DNA of 64,000 nucleotides from positions 620,001 to 684,000 of the forward strand of contig OY970234.1 of assembly GCA_963714125.1 (NCBI GenBank). The letters run 5' to 3'. The notes beneath the pieces were generated by a model. It was not told the DNA's origin, ran no database searches, and was given only the letters and a program-made list of their open reading frames with translations. Source of the DNA: CAWCAW01 sp963714125. Lineage in GTDB: Bacteria; Actinomycetota; Acidimicrobiia; Acidimicrobiales; UBA8190. This document shows positions 26,630-35,667 of this stretch, piece after piece (position 1 is the first letter of the stretch; every line of letters begins with the position of its first letter). The position numbers and the translations under genes are program-made.

Positions 26630-28113
26630 ATGATTGCTCTATCTAAAAGGCGCAGGTACAACAGGATTGCGGCGGTCCTGGCCCTGTCGGGCAGCACGCT
26701 GGGCCTCTCCGTGTTGGTCGGCCTGGTCGGTGGGGCTGCCCCCGCTGGGGCTGACCCGGCTTCGACCACGGCCGTTGTTGGCGTGGGCGCCGATGTGACC
26801 CAGGACCTTTTCTCTGCTTTGGGTGGCTCCTCGCCAGCCCCGGGACTTGGAGCGACGTCGGGAAGCTTCGACGAGACCTCGTACTACACCCCTCTCGAGA
26901 GCAACCAGGCGACGGGCAACCAGACCATCCAGTCCTATGACGCCAACGCCCCGGGCGAGCTGACCACCCAGGCCAGCGCCATCATCACCACCTACGGTGG
27001 CCCGGCGTTCGACCGCCCCGACAGTTCGACCAACGGGATCAAGGCCCTCGAAGACGAGGTCACCGGCACGGCTTGGGAGCAGACCGGCGAGTCCTACACG
27101 GGCGCGGCGGTGAGCCTTACCGGTCAGATCCAGTTCGCCCGTTCGGCTCGTCTTCCGAAGACCGACACCAGCGGCTATCTCACCTTCATCCCCTACGGTC
27201 GTGACGGGCTCGGAGTCCTCTACTACGACCACGGCGACGCCGCCATCTCGGGCGCAGCGCTGACCTCGGCGTTCCTCCAGTCCCTCTACTCGCCCTCGGG
27301 TAACGGGACCGCCACGCTCAACGGCGACACCGTCCAAGGGTGCCTCACCATTACGGGATCGACCCCACGGTCGAACCTGGAGGCGGCGCTGGGCATTTCG
27401 GACTCGACCACCCTGGGCTACTCGGGCTGCCGGCAGATCACCCAGAACAGCGGCAACGCCTTCTACCAGTACGCCAGCACGCTGGGTGCGAACACCGACG
27501 CCGTCATCCCGATCTCTGTCGGGAGTTGGATCGGCCAAGCCAACGGCGTGGGCGTGGACCGCAGCAACGACGTGCGGGGTGTGAGCGGCTATGGCCTCGC
27601 ATCGATCACCGATGGCTCTACGGCCCTGGGATCACCCACCACAGGGTCGGGCAGCAGCCTTGCTCCCAACACCACGTACTACCAAGACCAAGACGGCACG
27701 ACCGGTGGCGGCCCCTGGGGCTATGACATCTACACCGTGGTGCCCACCTCGGACTTGAGCGGTGCGGCGCGCAACACAGTGATCATCAGCCTCTTTGATG
27801 GAGCGAGCTCCTCGCTGTGCTCGACCGCGTCTCAGACGAGAGTGAACCTCTTCGGCTTCGACAGCCTCGTGTCCAACGAGACCGGGTATCCGTGCGGCAA
27901 CACCAGCACCCAGGGCGACTCGTAGTCCGCCCCAGCCGCAGACCGTTCCAATAGCACTCACAACAAGAAAGGCAGTGACGTGACGCGCTCCTCACGATTG
28001 GCGAGGCGGGTTTTGCAAGTGGTGGTGGCCGGATCCCTCGCCGGTGCGGCCGGCGGCGTCTTGCTCGGGATGTCTAATTCCTCGGCGTCGACCCTGGGTG
28101 GGACGGCCACCAT
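26571..28113 (+). repeat. Long direct repeat, copy 1 (1543 bp)
   Basis: No difference from copy 2 (31106-32648) was seen over this span, at a constant offset of 4535, and copy 3 (35668-37078) is the same up to 27981. The repeat covers 59 bases of leader, the whole SBP gene, the gap and the first 45 codons of the adhesin gene. No inverted terminal repeats or transposase are present. Confidence 0.9.
26630..27925 (+). CDS. PstS-like secreted substrate-binding protein, copy 1 of 3
   Basis: The 431-residue protein starts at ATG 26630, ten bases after GGAGGAG, giving a proper signal peptide (SKRRRYNRIAAVLALSGSTL ... GAAPAGADPA). The mature part follows actinobacterial PstS-like proteins: VVGVGADVTQDLFSALG, RPDSSTNGIKALEDE, IQFARSARLPKTDTSGYLTFIPYGRDGLG, NSGNAFYQYAST. 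There is no C-terminal anchor. Four Cys in the C-terminal half could form disulfides. It should bind an oxyanion or act as a structural surface protein. A 540-residue reading from 26303 is rejected because the extension is not conserved. Three apparently identical copies exist within 10.5 kb. Confidence 0.85.
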   Translation: MIALSKRRRYNRIAAVLALSGSTLGLSVLVGLVGGAAPAGADPASTTAVVGVGADVTQDLFSALGGSSPAPGLGATSGSFDETSYYTPLESNQATGNQTIQSYDANAPGELTTQASAIITTYGGPAFDRPDSSTNGIKALEDEVTGTAWEQTGESYTGAAVSLTGQIQFARSARLPKTDTSGYLTFIPYGRDGLGVLYYDHGDAAISGAALTSAFLQSLYSPSGNGTATLNGDTVQGCLTITGSTPRSNLEAALGISDSTTLGYSGCRQITQNSGNAFYQYASTLGANTDAVIPISVGSWIGQANGVGVDRSNDVRGVSGYGLASITDGSTALGSPTTGSGSSLAPNTTYYQDQDGTTGGGPWGYDIYTVVPTSDLSGAARNTVIISLFDGASSSLCSTASQTRVNLFGFDSLVSNETGYPCGNTSTQGDS

Positions 28114-31003
28114 CCAGAACACGTCTACGCCACCAACCGGTGGGTCGGCGGACACCTTCACGGTGAACCTGCCCAGCGGTGCTGAGTGCACGGGTGACAC
28201 GGCCAGCGACGGGTACCACGTGGGCAGCTACCTGATCCCGAGGGTGGCAATCTCGCAGCCGTCGTTCGCCACGACGCTGAACTACAAGGGTCCGCCGGCC
28301 GGCTACCCGTCGCAGGGTCTCGGTTTGGTGCAGAAGAGCACTGGTGACGTGTGGGAAGGCAAGAGCACGGCGCCAACAACGGGCCTCATCACCAACCCCC
28401 CGGCGGACTTCCAATGGGCCCAGCTCGTCACCCAGGACTACTACCCGCTCACAGGATCCGGTGGACTGCTCTACAACAACAACACCAGCGGCATCTGGGA
28501 GGCCGGTATCGCCTGTGCCAACTCGTCGGGCGTGATCTCGGACTACTGGAACACCGAGGTCACCTTTACGTCCAGTAACTCCGACACCAACGGGTTCACC
28601 TGGACGGCGGTGGCGGGCCTGGGTACGTGGCAAGCAGCCACCCAGACCATCACCTTCACCTCCACCGCACCGAGCAACGCGACGGTGGGTGGAGCCACCT
28701 ACGCCGCGTCGGCGACCGGTGGGGCCTCGGGCAATGCCGTGACCTTCAAGTCCGACACCGCTTCGACGTGCTCGGTGTCGGGATCCACGGTCTCCTTTGT
28801 GGCCATCGGCACCTGCACCGTTGAAGCGGATCAGGCCGGGAACAACAGTTACGTGGCCGCAGCTCCGCTTAAGCAGAGCTTCACGGTGGGCCAGGGTGCG
28901 CAGTCGGTCTCCTTCACCTCCACCGCCCCGAGCAACGCCACCGTGGGCGGGCCGACGTATGCGGTGTCGGCGACCGGTGGGGCCTCGGGCAATCCCGTGA
29001 CCTTCCAGTCCGACACGGCCTCGACGTGTTCAGTGTCGAGCGCAACGGTGACCTTCATTGCGGTCGGAACCTGCACCGTCGAGGCGGACCAGGCCGGGAA
29101 CACCAACTACACGGCCGGGTCTAACCAGCAGAGCTTCACGGTGGGCCAGGGCGCGCAGACCATCACGTTCACTTCCACCGCCCCCAGCAACGCCACGGTG
29201 GGTGGAGCCACTTATGCAGTGTCGGCGACCGGTGGGGCCTCGGGAAATCCCGTGACCTTCCAGTCCGACACCGCTTCGACCTGCTCGGTGTCGGACTCCA
29301 CGGTGTCCTTTGTGGGGGATGGAACCTGCACAGTCGAAGCAGACCAGGCGGGAAGCACCAACTACGCGGCAGGGTCTAACGAGCAGAACATCGGCGTGGG
29401 TCAGGGCGCGCAGGCCGTCAACTTCAGCTCCACCGCCCCCAGCAACGCCACCGTGGGCGGGCCGACGTATGCGGTGTCGGCGACCGGTGGGGCCTCGGGC
29501 AATCCCGTGACCTTCCAGTCCGACACGGCCTCGACGTGTTCAGTGTCGAGCGCAACCGTGTCCTTCACTGCTGTCGGAACCTGCACGGTCGAAGCGGACC
29601 AGGCCGGCAACGCCGACTACACAGCAGCGTCTGATGAGCAGAGTTTCTCGGTGGGCCAAGGTGCGCAGACGGTGACCTTCACCTCCTCTGCACCGAGCAA
29701 CGCCACCGTGAGCGGAGCCACCTACGCCGTGTCGGCGTCCGGTGGGGCCTCGGGCAATACCGTGACCTTCCAGTCCGACACCGCCTCGACGTGCTCAGTA
29801 TCGAGCGCAACGGTGTCCTTCACCGCCGTCGGGACCTGCACGGTCGAAGCGGACCAGGCCGGGAACACCAACTACACGGCCGGGTCTAACGAGCAGAGCT
29901 TCTCGGTGGCCCAGGGCGCGCAGGCGGTCACCTTCAGCTCCTCTGCACCGAGCAACGCCACCGTGGGTGGAGCCACCTATGCCGTGTCGGCAACAGGTGG
30001 GGGCTCGGGCAATACCGTGACCTTCCAGTCCGACACCGCCTCGACGTGCTCAGTGTCGAGCGCAACGGTGTCCTTCACCGCCGTCGGGACCTGCACGGTC
30101 GAAGCGGACCAGGCCGGGAACACCAACTACACGGCCGGGTCTAACGAGCAGAGCTTCTCGGTGGCCCAGGGCGCGCAGGCAGTCACCTTCAGCTCCTCTG
30201 CACCGAGCAACGCCACCGTGGGTGGAGCCACCTATGCCGTGTCGGCGACCGGTGGGGGCTCGGGCAATACCGTGACCTTCAAGTCCGACACCGCTTCGAC
30301 GTGCTCGGTGTCAAGCTCCACGGTCACGTTCGTGGGCGACGGAACCTGCACGGTCGAAGCGGATCAGGCCGGCAACACCAACTACACGGCCGGGTCTAAC
30401 GAGCAGAGCTTCTCGGTGGGCCAAGGTGCCCAAGTCATCCACTTCACCTCCACGGCACCCAGCAGCGCCACCGTGGGTGGACCGACCTATGGCGTGTCGG
30501 CCACGGGCGGGGCCTCAGGCAATACCGTGACCTTCAAGTCCGACACCGCCTCGACCTGCTCGGTGTCGGGATCCACGGTGTCCTTCGTGGGCGAGGGAAC
30601 CTGCACGGTCGAAGCGGATCAGGCCGGGAACGCCAACTACACGGCGGCAACGGCGGCCAAGCAGACGTTCTCGGTGGGCGCCGCGCTCGGTCCATGTGGC
30701 AACGCGACCGTGACCCAGTGCATCACGAGCTCGGATACCACGACGGCAACGGTGGGTCAGTCCTTCACCTTTACGGTGACCACCTCGGGAACGCCTACTC
30801 CCAAGATCAAGGGGAAGGGTCACCTCCCCAAGGGCGTGAAGTTCCACAACGGGGCCGGCACGGCCACCTTGTCAGGCACACCGACCTCGACCAAGCACAA
30901 GTCAGCGGCAGGGACATTCCAAGTCACCATCACGGCAACGTTCGGGAAGGGCAAAGCCAAGAACGTGGTGAACCAGACCCTCACGCTTACCGTGGGTTCG
31001 TAG
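27980..31003 (+). CDS. Large secreted adhesin with eight Ig-like repeats
   Basis: The 1007-residue protein has a signal peptide, then a domain of about 185 residues (STLGGTATI ... CTGDTASDGYH ... GIACANSSGVISDYWNTEVTF) shared with four other proteins of this locus. Eight tandem repeats of 85 residues follow (ITFTSTAPSNATVGGATYA ... STCSV ... GTCTVEADQAG), and a final putative-Ig domain with GKGHLPKGVKFHNGAGTATL ending LTLTVGS. Each repeat has a Cys pair. There is no C-terminal anchor, so it is secreted or held by a partner. GTG start, AAAGG seven bases upstream. The first 45 codons lie within the long repeat and equal those of the second adhesin. Confidence 0.85.
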   Translation: MTRSSRLARRVLQVVVAGSLAGAAGGVLLGMSNSSASTLGGTATIQNTSTPPTGGSADTFTVNLPSGAECTGDTASDGYHVGSYLIPRVAISQPSFATTLNYKGPPAGYPSQGLGLVQKSTGDVWEGKSTAPTTGLITNPPADFQWAQLVTQDYYPLTGSGGLLYNNNTSGIWEAGIACANSSGVISDYWNTEVTFTSSNSDTNGFTWTAVAGLGTWQAATQTITFTSTAPSNATVGGATYAASATGGASGNAVTFKSDTASTCSVSGSTVSFVAIGTCTVEADQAGNNSYVAAAPLKQSFTVGQGAQSVSFTSTAPSNATVGGPTYAVSATGGASGNPVTFQSDTASTCSVSSATVTFIAVGTCTVEADQAGNTNYTAGSNQQSFTVGQGAQTITFTSTAPSNATVGGATYAVSATGGASGNPVTFQSDTASTCSVSDSTVSFVGDGTCTVEADQAGSTNYAAGSNEQNIGVGQGAQAVNFSSTAPSNATVGGPTYAVSATGGASGNPVTFQSDTASTCSVSSATVSFTAVGTCTVEADQAGNADYTAASDEQSFSVGQGAQTVTFTSSAPSNATVSGATYAVSASGGASGNTVTFQSDTASTCSVSSATVSFTAVGTCTVEADQAGNTNYTAGSNEQSFSVAQGAQAVTFSSSAPSNATVGGATYAVSATGGGSGNTVTFQSDTASTCSVSSATVSFTAVGTCTVEADQAGNTNYTAGSNEQSFSVAQGAQAVTFSSSAPSNATVGGATYAVSATGGGSGNTVTFKSDTASTCSVSSSTVTFVGDGTCTVEADQAGNTNYTAGSNEQSFSVGQGAQVIHFTSTAPSSATVGGPTYGVSATGGASGNTVTFKSDTASTCSVSGSTVSFVGEGTCTVEADQAGNANYTAATAAKQTFSVGAALGPCGNATVTQCITSSDTTTATVGQSFTFTVTTSGTPTPKIKGKGHLPKGVKFHNGAGTATLSGTPTSTKHKSAAGTFQVTITATFGKGKAKNVVNQTLTLTVGS
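28643..30682 (+). repeat. Eight tandem 255-bp coding repeats
   Basis: Each unit encodes about 85 residues starting at a QxxxFxSxAPSNATV motif and ending near GQGA. Units 5, 6 and 7 are almost identical at the base level, indicating recent duplication within the array. The paralogous gene at 32515 has only two units. Confidence 0.85.
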
Positions 31004-31046
31004 GAAACATTGAGACGGATTCGTAGGAATTACCAAGACGTTGAAG

Positions 31047-31077
31047 TCGGTGGTATCGCCTGGAGCGGTGCCACCGA
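31047..31077 (+). terminator. Hairpin after the eight-repeat adhesin
   Basis: The 12-bp stem (with two G-T pairs) pairs TCGGTGGTATCG with CGGTGCCACCGA around a CCTGGAG loop. The same stem follows the second adhesin gene at 34049-34079. Confidence 0.65.
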
Positions 31078-31105
31078 TTTCACACGTCAAGCAAGCAGGT
31101 CGGTT

Positions 31106-32648
31106 TTATGGATTTAATAGGGAACTCGGGACAGGTGCCTGGTGCATCGGAGGAGACACCATCAATGATTGCTCTATCTAAAAGGCGCAGGTACAACAGG
31201 ATTGCGGCGGTCCTGGCCCTGTCGGGCAGCACGCTGGGCCTCTCCGTGTTGGTCGGCCTGGTCGGTGGGGCTGCCCCCGCTGGGGCTGACCCGGCTTCGA
31301 CCACGGCCGTTGTTGGCGTGGGCGCCGATGTGACCCAGGACCTTTTCTCTGCTTTGGGTGGCTCCTCGCCAGCCCCGGGACTTGGAGCGACGTCGGGAAG
31401 CTTCGACGAGACCTCGTACTACACCCCTCTCGAGAGCAACCAGGCGACGGGCAACCAGACCATCCAGTCCTATGACGCCAACGCCCCGGGCGAGCTGACC
31501 ACCCAGGCCAGCGCCATCATCACCACCTACGGTGGCCCGGCGTTCGACCGCCCCGACAGTTCGACCAACGGGATCAAGGCCCTCGAAGACGAGGTCACCG
31601 GCACGGCTTGGGAGCAGACCGGCGAGTCCTACACGGGCGCGGCGGTGAGCCTTACCGGTCAGATCCAGTTCGCCCGTTCGGCTCGTCTTCCGAAGACCGA
31701 CACCAGCGGCTATCTCACCTTCATCCCCTACGGTCGTGACGGGCTCGGAGTCCTCTACTACGACCACGGCGACGCCGCCATCTCGGGCGCAGCGCTGACC
31801 TCGGCGTTCCTCCAGTCCCTCTACTCGCCCTCGGGTAACGGGACCGCCACGCTCAACGGCGACACCGTCCAAGGGTGCCTCACCATTACGGGATCGACCC
31901 CACGGTCGAACCTGGAGGCGGCGCTGGGCATTTCGGACTCGACCACCCTGGGCTACTCGGGCTGCCGGCAGATCACCCAGAACAGCGGCAACGCCTTCTA
32001 CCAGTACGCCAGCACGCTGGGTGCGAACACCGACGCCGTCATCCCGATCTCTGTCGGGAGTTGGATCGGCCAAGCCAACGGCGTGGGCGTGGACCGCAGC
32101 AACGACGTGCGGGGTGTGAGCGGCTATGGCCTCGCATCGATCACCGATGGCTCTACGGCCCTGGGATCACCCACCACAGGGTCGGGCAGCAGCCTTGCTC
32201 CCAACACCACGTACTACCAAGACCAAGACGGCACGACCGGTGGCGGCCCCTGGGGCTATGACATCTACACCGTGGTGCCCACCTCGGACTTGAGCGGTGC
32301 GGCGCGCAACACAGTGATCATCAGCCTCTTTGATGGAGCGAGCTCCTCGCTGTGCTCGACCGCGTCTCAGACGAGAGTGAACCTCTTCGGCTTCGACAGC
32401 CTCGTGTCCAACGAGACCGGGTATCCGTGCGGCAACACCAGCACCCAGGGCGACTCGTAGTCCGCCCCAGCCGCAGACCGTTCCAATAGCACTCACAACA
32501 AGAAAGGCAGTGACGTGACGCGCTCCTCACGATTGGCGAGGCGGGTTTTGCAAGTGGTGGTGGCCGGATCCCTCGCCGGTGCGGCCGGCGGCGTCTTGCT
32601 CGGGATGTCTAATTCCTCGGCGTCGACCCTGGGTGGGACGGCCACCAT
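31106..32648 (+). repeat. Long direct repeat, copy 2 (1543 bp)
   Basis: Same sequence as copy 1. Eight further bases just upstream (GTCGGTTT) are shared with copy 3 but not with copy 1. The repeat ends within codon 45 of the second adhesin gene, after GGGACGGCCACCAT. Confidence 0.9.
31165..32460 (+). CDS. PstS-like secreted substrate-binding protein, copy 2 of 3
   Basis: The 431-residue protein is identical to the one at 26630. The opposite-strand and +1-frame translations are identical too, so synonymous differences are also absent wherever they could be seen. The GGAGGAG binding site, leader and spacing to the next gene are the same. The likely role is as for copy 1: a secreted PstS-like oxyanion-binding or surface protein. 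It is followed by the two-repeat adhesin. Confidence 0.85.
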   Translation: MIALSKRRRYNRIAAVLALSGSTLGLSVLVGLVGGAAPAGADPASTTAVVGVGADVTQDLFSALGGSSPAPGLGATSGSFDETSYYTPLESNQATGNQTIQSYDANAPGELTTQASAIITTYGGPAFDRPDSSTNGIKALEDEVTGTAWEQTGESYTGAAVSLTGQIQFARSARLPKTDTSGYLTFIPYGRDGLGVLYYDHGDAAISGAALTSAFLQSLYSPSGNGTATLNGDTVQGCLTITGSTPRSNLEAALGISDSTTLGYSGCRQITQNSGNAFYQYASTLGANTDAVIPISVGSWIGQANGVGVDRSNDVRGVSGYGLASITDGSTALGSPTTGSGSSLAPNTTYYQDQDGTTGGGPWGYDIYTVVPTSDLSGAARNTVIISLFDGASSSLCSTASQTRVNLFGFDSLVSNETGYPCGNTSTQGDS

Positions 32649-34005
32649 TGTCAACCAGAGCTCGCCGGCGAACGGTGGGTCAGCAAACCTGTTCAGCGTT
32701 CAGCTCCCCGGCGGTGCTGAGTGCACGGGTGACACGGCCAGCGACGGCTACCACGAGTTCAGCTACCTGATCCCGAGAGTGGCAATCTCGCAGCCGTCGT
32801 TCGCCACGACGCTGAACTACAAGGGTCCGCCGGCCGGATACGCATCGCAAGGTCTCGGTTTGGTGGAGAAGAGCACGGAGGATGTGTGGGAAGGCAAGAG
32901 CACAGCTCCAACCACGGGTGAAGTCATCGGCATTCCGGCCGACTTCCAATGGTCCCAGCTCATCACCCAGGACTACTACCCGCTCACAGGATCCGGTGGA
33001 CTGCTCTACAACAACAACACCAGCGGCATCTGGGAGGCCGGTATCGCCTGTGCCAACTCGTCGGGCGTGATCTCGGACTACTGGAACACCGAGGTCACCT
33101 TTACGTCCAGTAACTCCGACACCAACGGGTTCACCTGGACGGCGGTGGCGGGCCTGGGTACGTGGCAAGCAGCCACCCAGACCATCACCTTCACCTCCAC
33201 CGCACCGAGCAACGCCACCGCAGGGGGAGCCACCTATGGCGCGTCGGCGACCGGTGGGGCCTCGGGCAATGCCGTGACCTTCAAGTCCGACACCGCTTCG
33301 ACGTGCTCGGTGTCGGGATCCACGGTGTCCTTTGTGGCCATCGGCACCTGCACCGTTGAGGCGGATCAGGCCGGGAACAACAGTTACGCCCCCGGGTCTA
33401 ACCAGCAGAGCTTCACGGTGGGCCAAGGTGCCCAGGTCATCCATTTCACCTCCACCGCACCGAGCCACGCCACCGTGGGCGGAGCCACCTATGCCGTGTC
33501 GGCGACCGGTGGGGCCTCGGGCAATGCCGTGACCTTCAAGTCCGACACGGCCTCAACCTGCTCAGTGTCGGGATCCACGGTGTCCTTTGTGGCCATCGGC
33601 ACCTGCACGGTCGAGGCGGACCAGGCCGGCAACGCCAGCTATACGGCGGCAACGGCGGCCAAGCAGACGTTCTCGGTGAGCGCCTCAGTCGGCCCGTGCG
33701 GGAATGTGGCCGTGACCCAGTGCATCACGAGTTCGGACACCACGACGGCAACGGTGGGTCAGTCCTTCACCTTTACGGTGGCCACCTCGGGAACGCCCAC
33801 ACCCAAGGTCAAGGGGAAGGGTCACCTCCCCAAGGGCGTGAAGTTCCATAACGGTGCCGGCACGGCCACCTTGTCAGGCACACCGACCTCGACCAAGCAC
33901 AAGTCAGCGGCAGGGACATTCCAAGTCACCATCACGGCGACCTTTGGCAAGGGCAGCAGCAAGAACGTGGTGAATCAGACCCTCACGCTTACCGTGGGTT
34001 CGTAG
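32515..34005 (+). CDS. Secreted adhesin with two Ig-like repeats
   Basis: The 496-residue paralogue of the 1007-residue protein has the same signal peptide (inside the long repeat), the same STLGGTATI domain with changes at residues 45-150 (IVNQSSPANGGSANLFSVQL, VIGIPADFQWSQLI), only two 85-residue repeats, and the same C-terminal Ig domain (GKGHLPKGVKFHNGAGTATL). The region of about residues 155-225 is nearly identical to the longer paralogue, suggesting patches of gene conversion. There is no membrane anchor. It follows SBP copy 2 with the same 54-base spacing as its paralogue. Confidence 0.85.
   Translation: MTRSSRLARRVLQVVVAGSLAGAAGGVLLGMSNSSASTLGGTATIVNQSSPANGGSANLFSVQLPGGAECTGDTASDGYHEFSYLIPRVAISQPSFATTLNYKGPPAGYASQGLGLVEKSTEDVWEGKSTAPTTGEVIGIPADFQWSQLITQDYYPLTGSGGLLYNNNTSGIWEAGIACANSSGVISDYWNTEVTFTSSNSDTNGFTWTAVAGLGTWQAATQTITFTSTAPSNATAGGATYGASATGGASGNAVTFKSDTASTCSVSGSTVSFVAIGTCTVEADQAGNNSYAPGSNQQSFTVGQGAQVIHFTSTAPSHATVGGATYAVSATGGASGNAVTFKSDTASTCSVSGSTVSFVAIGTCTVEADQAGNASYTAATAAKQTFSVSASVGPCGNVAVTQCITSSDTTTATVGQSFTFTVATSGTPTPKVKGKGHLPKGVKFHNGAGTATLSGTPTSTKHKSAAGTFQVTITATFGKGSSKNVVNQTLTLTVGS
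33178..33687 (+). repeat. Two tandem 255-bp coding repeats
   Basis: The two units correspond to the first and last types of the eight-unit array in the paralogous adhesin. The contraction relative to that array is in frame. Confidence 0.8.
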
Positions 34006-34048
34006 GCAAAGCCAAAACGAAGTTGTAGGAAACACGACGTCGTTGGAG

Positions 34049-34079
34049 TCGGTGGTATCGCCTCAAGCGGTGCCACCGA
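34049..34079. terminator. Hairpin between convergent adhesin and GH5-like genes
   Basis: The stem is the same as at 31047-31077 with loop CCTCAAG. Lying between converging stops, it can end transcription from both sides. Confidence 0.65.
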
Positions 34080-34116
34080 CTCGACGCGTAAACCCACGAA
34101 CGAGTTCCAAAGGACC

Positions 34117-35544
34117 TCAGGCGGACGGCCCTATTAACGTCGCCGGCTGAGAGAGAACATTCATCAGCGGGTCGCCTGGAGAGAACGTGTAATCGCACGA
34201 GCTCGTCGCAGCGGGATACCAATCCCACGGGAGCACGGCACTCGCGCCATCGGCGAGTTGCGCCTTGATTTTCGCCGCTATTTCGGCGCTGCGTAGGGCG
34301 AGACTGGGGCAGTGCGGGGCGTTGCCTGCCTTGATGCCGAGTTCGCCGGCGATGATCGGCTTTCCGAGCGCGGCGGCTTGCGCGATTCGCACTGCGATGC
34401 CGTTGCCCTGAACACCGCCAATGACAGCGGCACCGTAGTAGTCGTGGTACGAGAGAACGTCGATGCCGGGACTGGCCGAGACGTATGCGTAGTCAGAGCC
34501 CGACGTCCCGCATTCGCCTCCTCCGAGCGTTCCGCTTTCGACCAGGTGATTCGGATCGAGCATGTGGATCTCACCGCCCACAACGTCGAAGAAATGGCGT
34601 AAAGCCTGGGCGGCCACTGACTCGTCCGGGCATGTCTGGTTTCCAGAACAGTGCAAGGGTTGATCTTGAGCCGGACAGGTTGATGCCTCGGGCTCGGAGA
34701 TCGGTTCCCACATCCCCAAGGCGGGGGAGTCTCGATACCGCGCCACGATCAGCTTGAGGTAGTTCCAATATGACAGTGGTGTGAGGCGAAGGTGGTCGGT
34801 GGTTGACGAGGCATTGAAAACGTCCATGAATCCACCCTCGTACCAAGAGGGATCTTGCCAGTGCGTGTTGTCACATGTGCCGCCTTGATCCGTCAGTACG
34901 ACAATGAGCTTCTGGTTGTAATGGGCTGCGCTGGCAAAGACGCGGTCCAACGGGGCCCAGTCGATCTGGTCCGTGGACTCGTCCGTGGCGATGGATCCTT
35001 GGAACGCCCAAAAACGGACGAGCGAGTCCGGGGGAAGTGATGAGAACAACTGGTCGAGTTGAGCGTCAGTCTCCATGCCTCCACATCCGGCGTTCACCCC
35101 CCAATCCGTGCCGATCTCGTACGCGTTCACCCCGACGAAGTTGTGAATCTGACCGTTCAGCGTGAGGTGAGATCCGGAGGCGCCGATCGTCGCGTCGTCG
35201 GTGATCGTGGCTCCCGACGGACGCGGCAACGTTGAGCCCGATGGGATCGATGGCGACGGGGTAGTGGCGCTGGCTCGAGGGGCTGCCGGGCGCCGTCCAC
35301 TCGAAAGATCCGGTGCCAGCGGCACGGCTGCCGCCACCGGCGTGGTGGGCCCACCGACTCGGGACCTCGAAGAGGCCCCATCCCCGCTGACCATGACGAA
35401 CACGGTCAGAACGGCCAGAACAATCAACAGAAGCTCCCACGCCGTCACCAGTGTCGATCGCCATTTTGGGCTCCTGGCCGCCGGAGATGACGGCAGGTCG
35501 TGCTCCGTCGACCGGCGGTGCGAGCCCAGGCGGCCTCGGTCCAT
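34117..35544 (-). CDS. Membrane-anchored GH5-like glycoside hydrolase
   Basis: The 475-residue protein has a cytoplasmic N-terminus, one transmembrane helix (about 35-52: AWELLLIVLAVLTVFVMV), a Ser/Pro/Ala linker to about residue 110, then a (beta/alpha)8 hydrolase resembling mannanase/cellulase-type GH5 enzymes: LNGQIHNFVGVNAYEI, the acid/base Glu in WEPISEPEAS (the usual Asn before Glu is Ser), LSYHDYYG, and the nucleophile Glu in IIAGELGIKAG. It should cut a beta-linked polysaccharide outside the cell. It is the only minus-strand gene in the surface locus and separates SBP copies 2 and 3. Thus it may trim the matrix glycan that the locus makes (inference). Confidence 0.75.
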   Translation of the reverse strand: MDRGRLGSHRRSTEHDLPSSPAARSPKWRSTLVTAWELLLIVLAVLTVFVMVSGDGASSRSRVGGPTTPVAAAVPLAPDLSSGRRPAAPRASATTPSPSIPSGSTLPRPSGATITDDATIGASGSHLTLNGQIHNFVGVNAYEIGTDWGVNAGCGGMETDAQLDQLFSSLPPDSLVRFWAFQGSIATDESTDQIDWAPLDRVFASAAHYNQKLIVVLTDQGGTCDNTHWQDPSWYEGGFMDVFNASSTTDHLRLTPLSYWNYLKLIVARYRDSPALGMWEPISEPEASTCPAQDQPLHCSGNQTCPDESVAAQALRHFFDVVGGEIHMLDPNHLVESGTLGGGECGTSGSDYAYVSASPGIDVLSYHDYYGAAVIGGVQGNGIAVRIAQAAALGKPIIAGELGIKAGNAPHCPSLALRSAEIAAKIKAQLADGASAVLPWDWYPAATSSCDYTFSPGDPLMNVLSQPATLIGPSA

Positions 35545-35667
35545 GCCCAGGAATCGGCGGGTCGCGGCTTGTGCTCAAGCCCCGATCGATGGGCGCTACC
35601 GGTGGGGACAAAGTTGTCCTTGCGGAGAGAATCGGCCGGTGAGTAAAGTCGACAAAGAAAGTCGGTT

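Noticed and set aside
26639..27538. 299-codon minus-strand ORF, repeated at 31174 and 35736
   Set aside because: It is an exact shadow of the SBP gene in each copy, Arg/Gly/Val-rich, with no binding site; the plus-strand protein has a signal peptide and family motifs.
28643..30682. Possible CRISPR or satellite array
   Set aside because: The 255-bp units are in-frame protein repeats with synonymous variation and no spacers.
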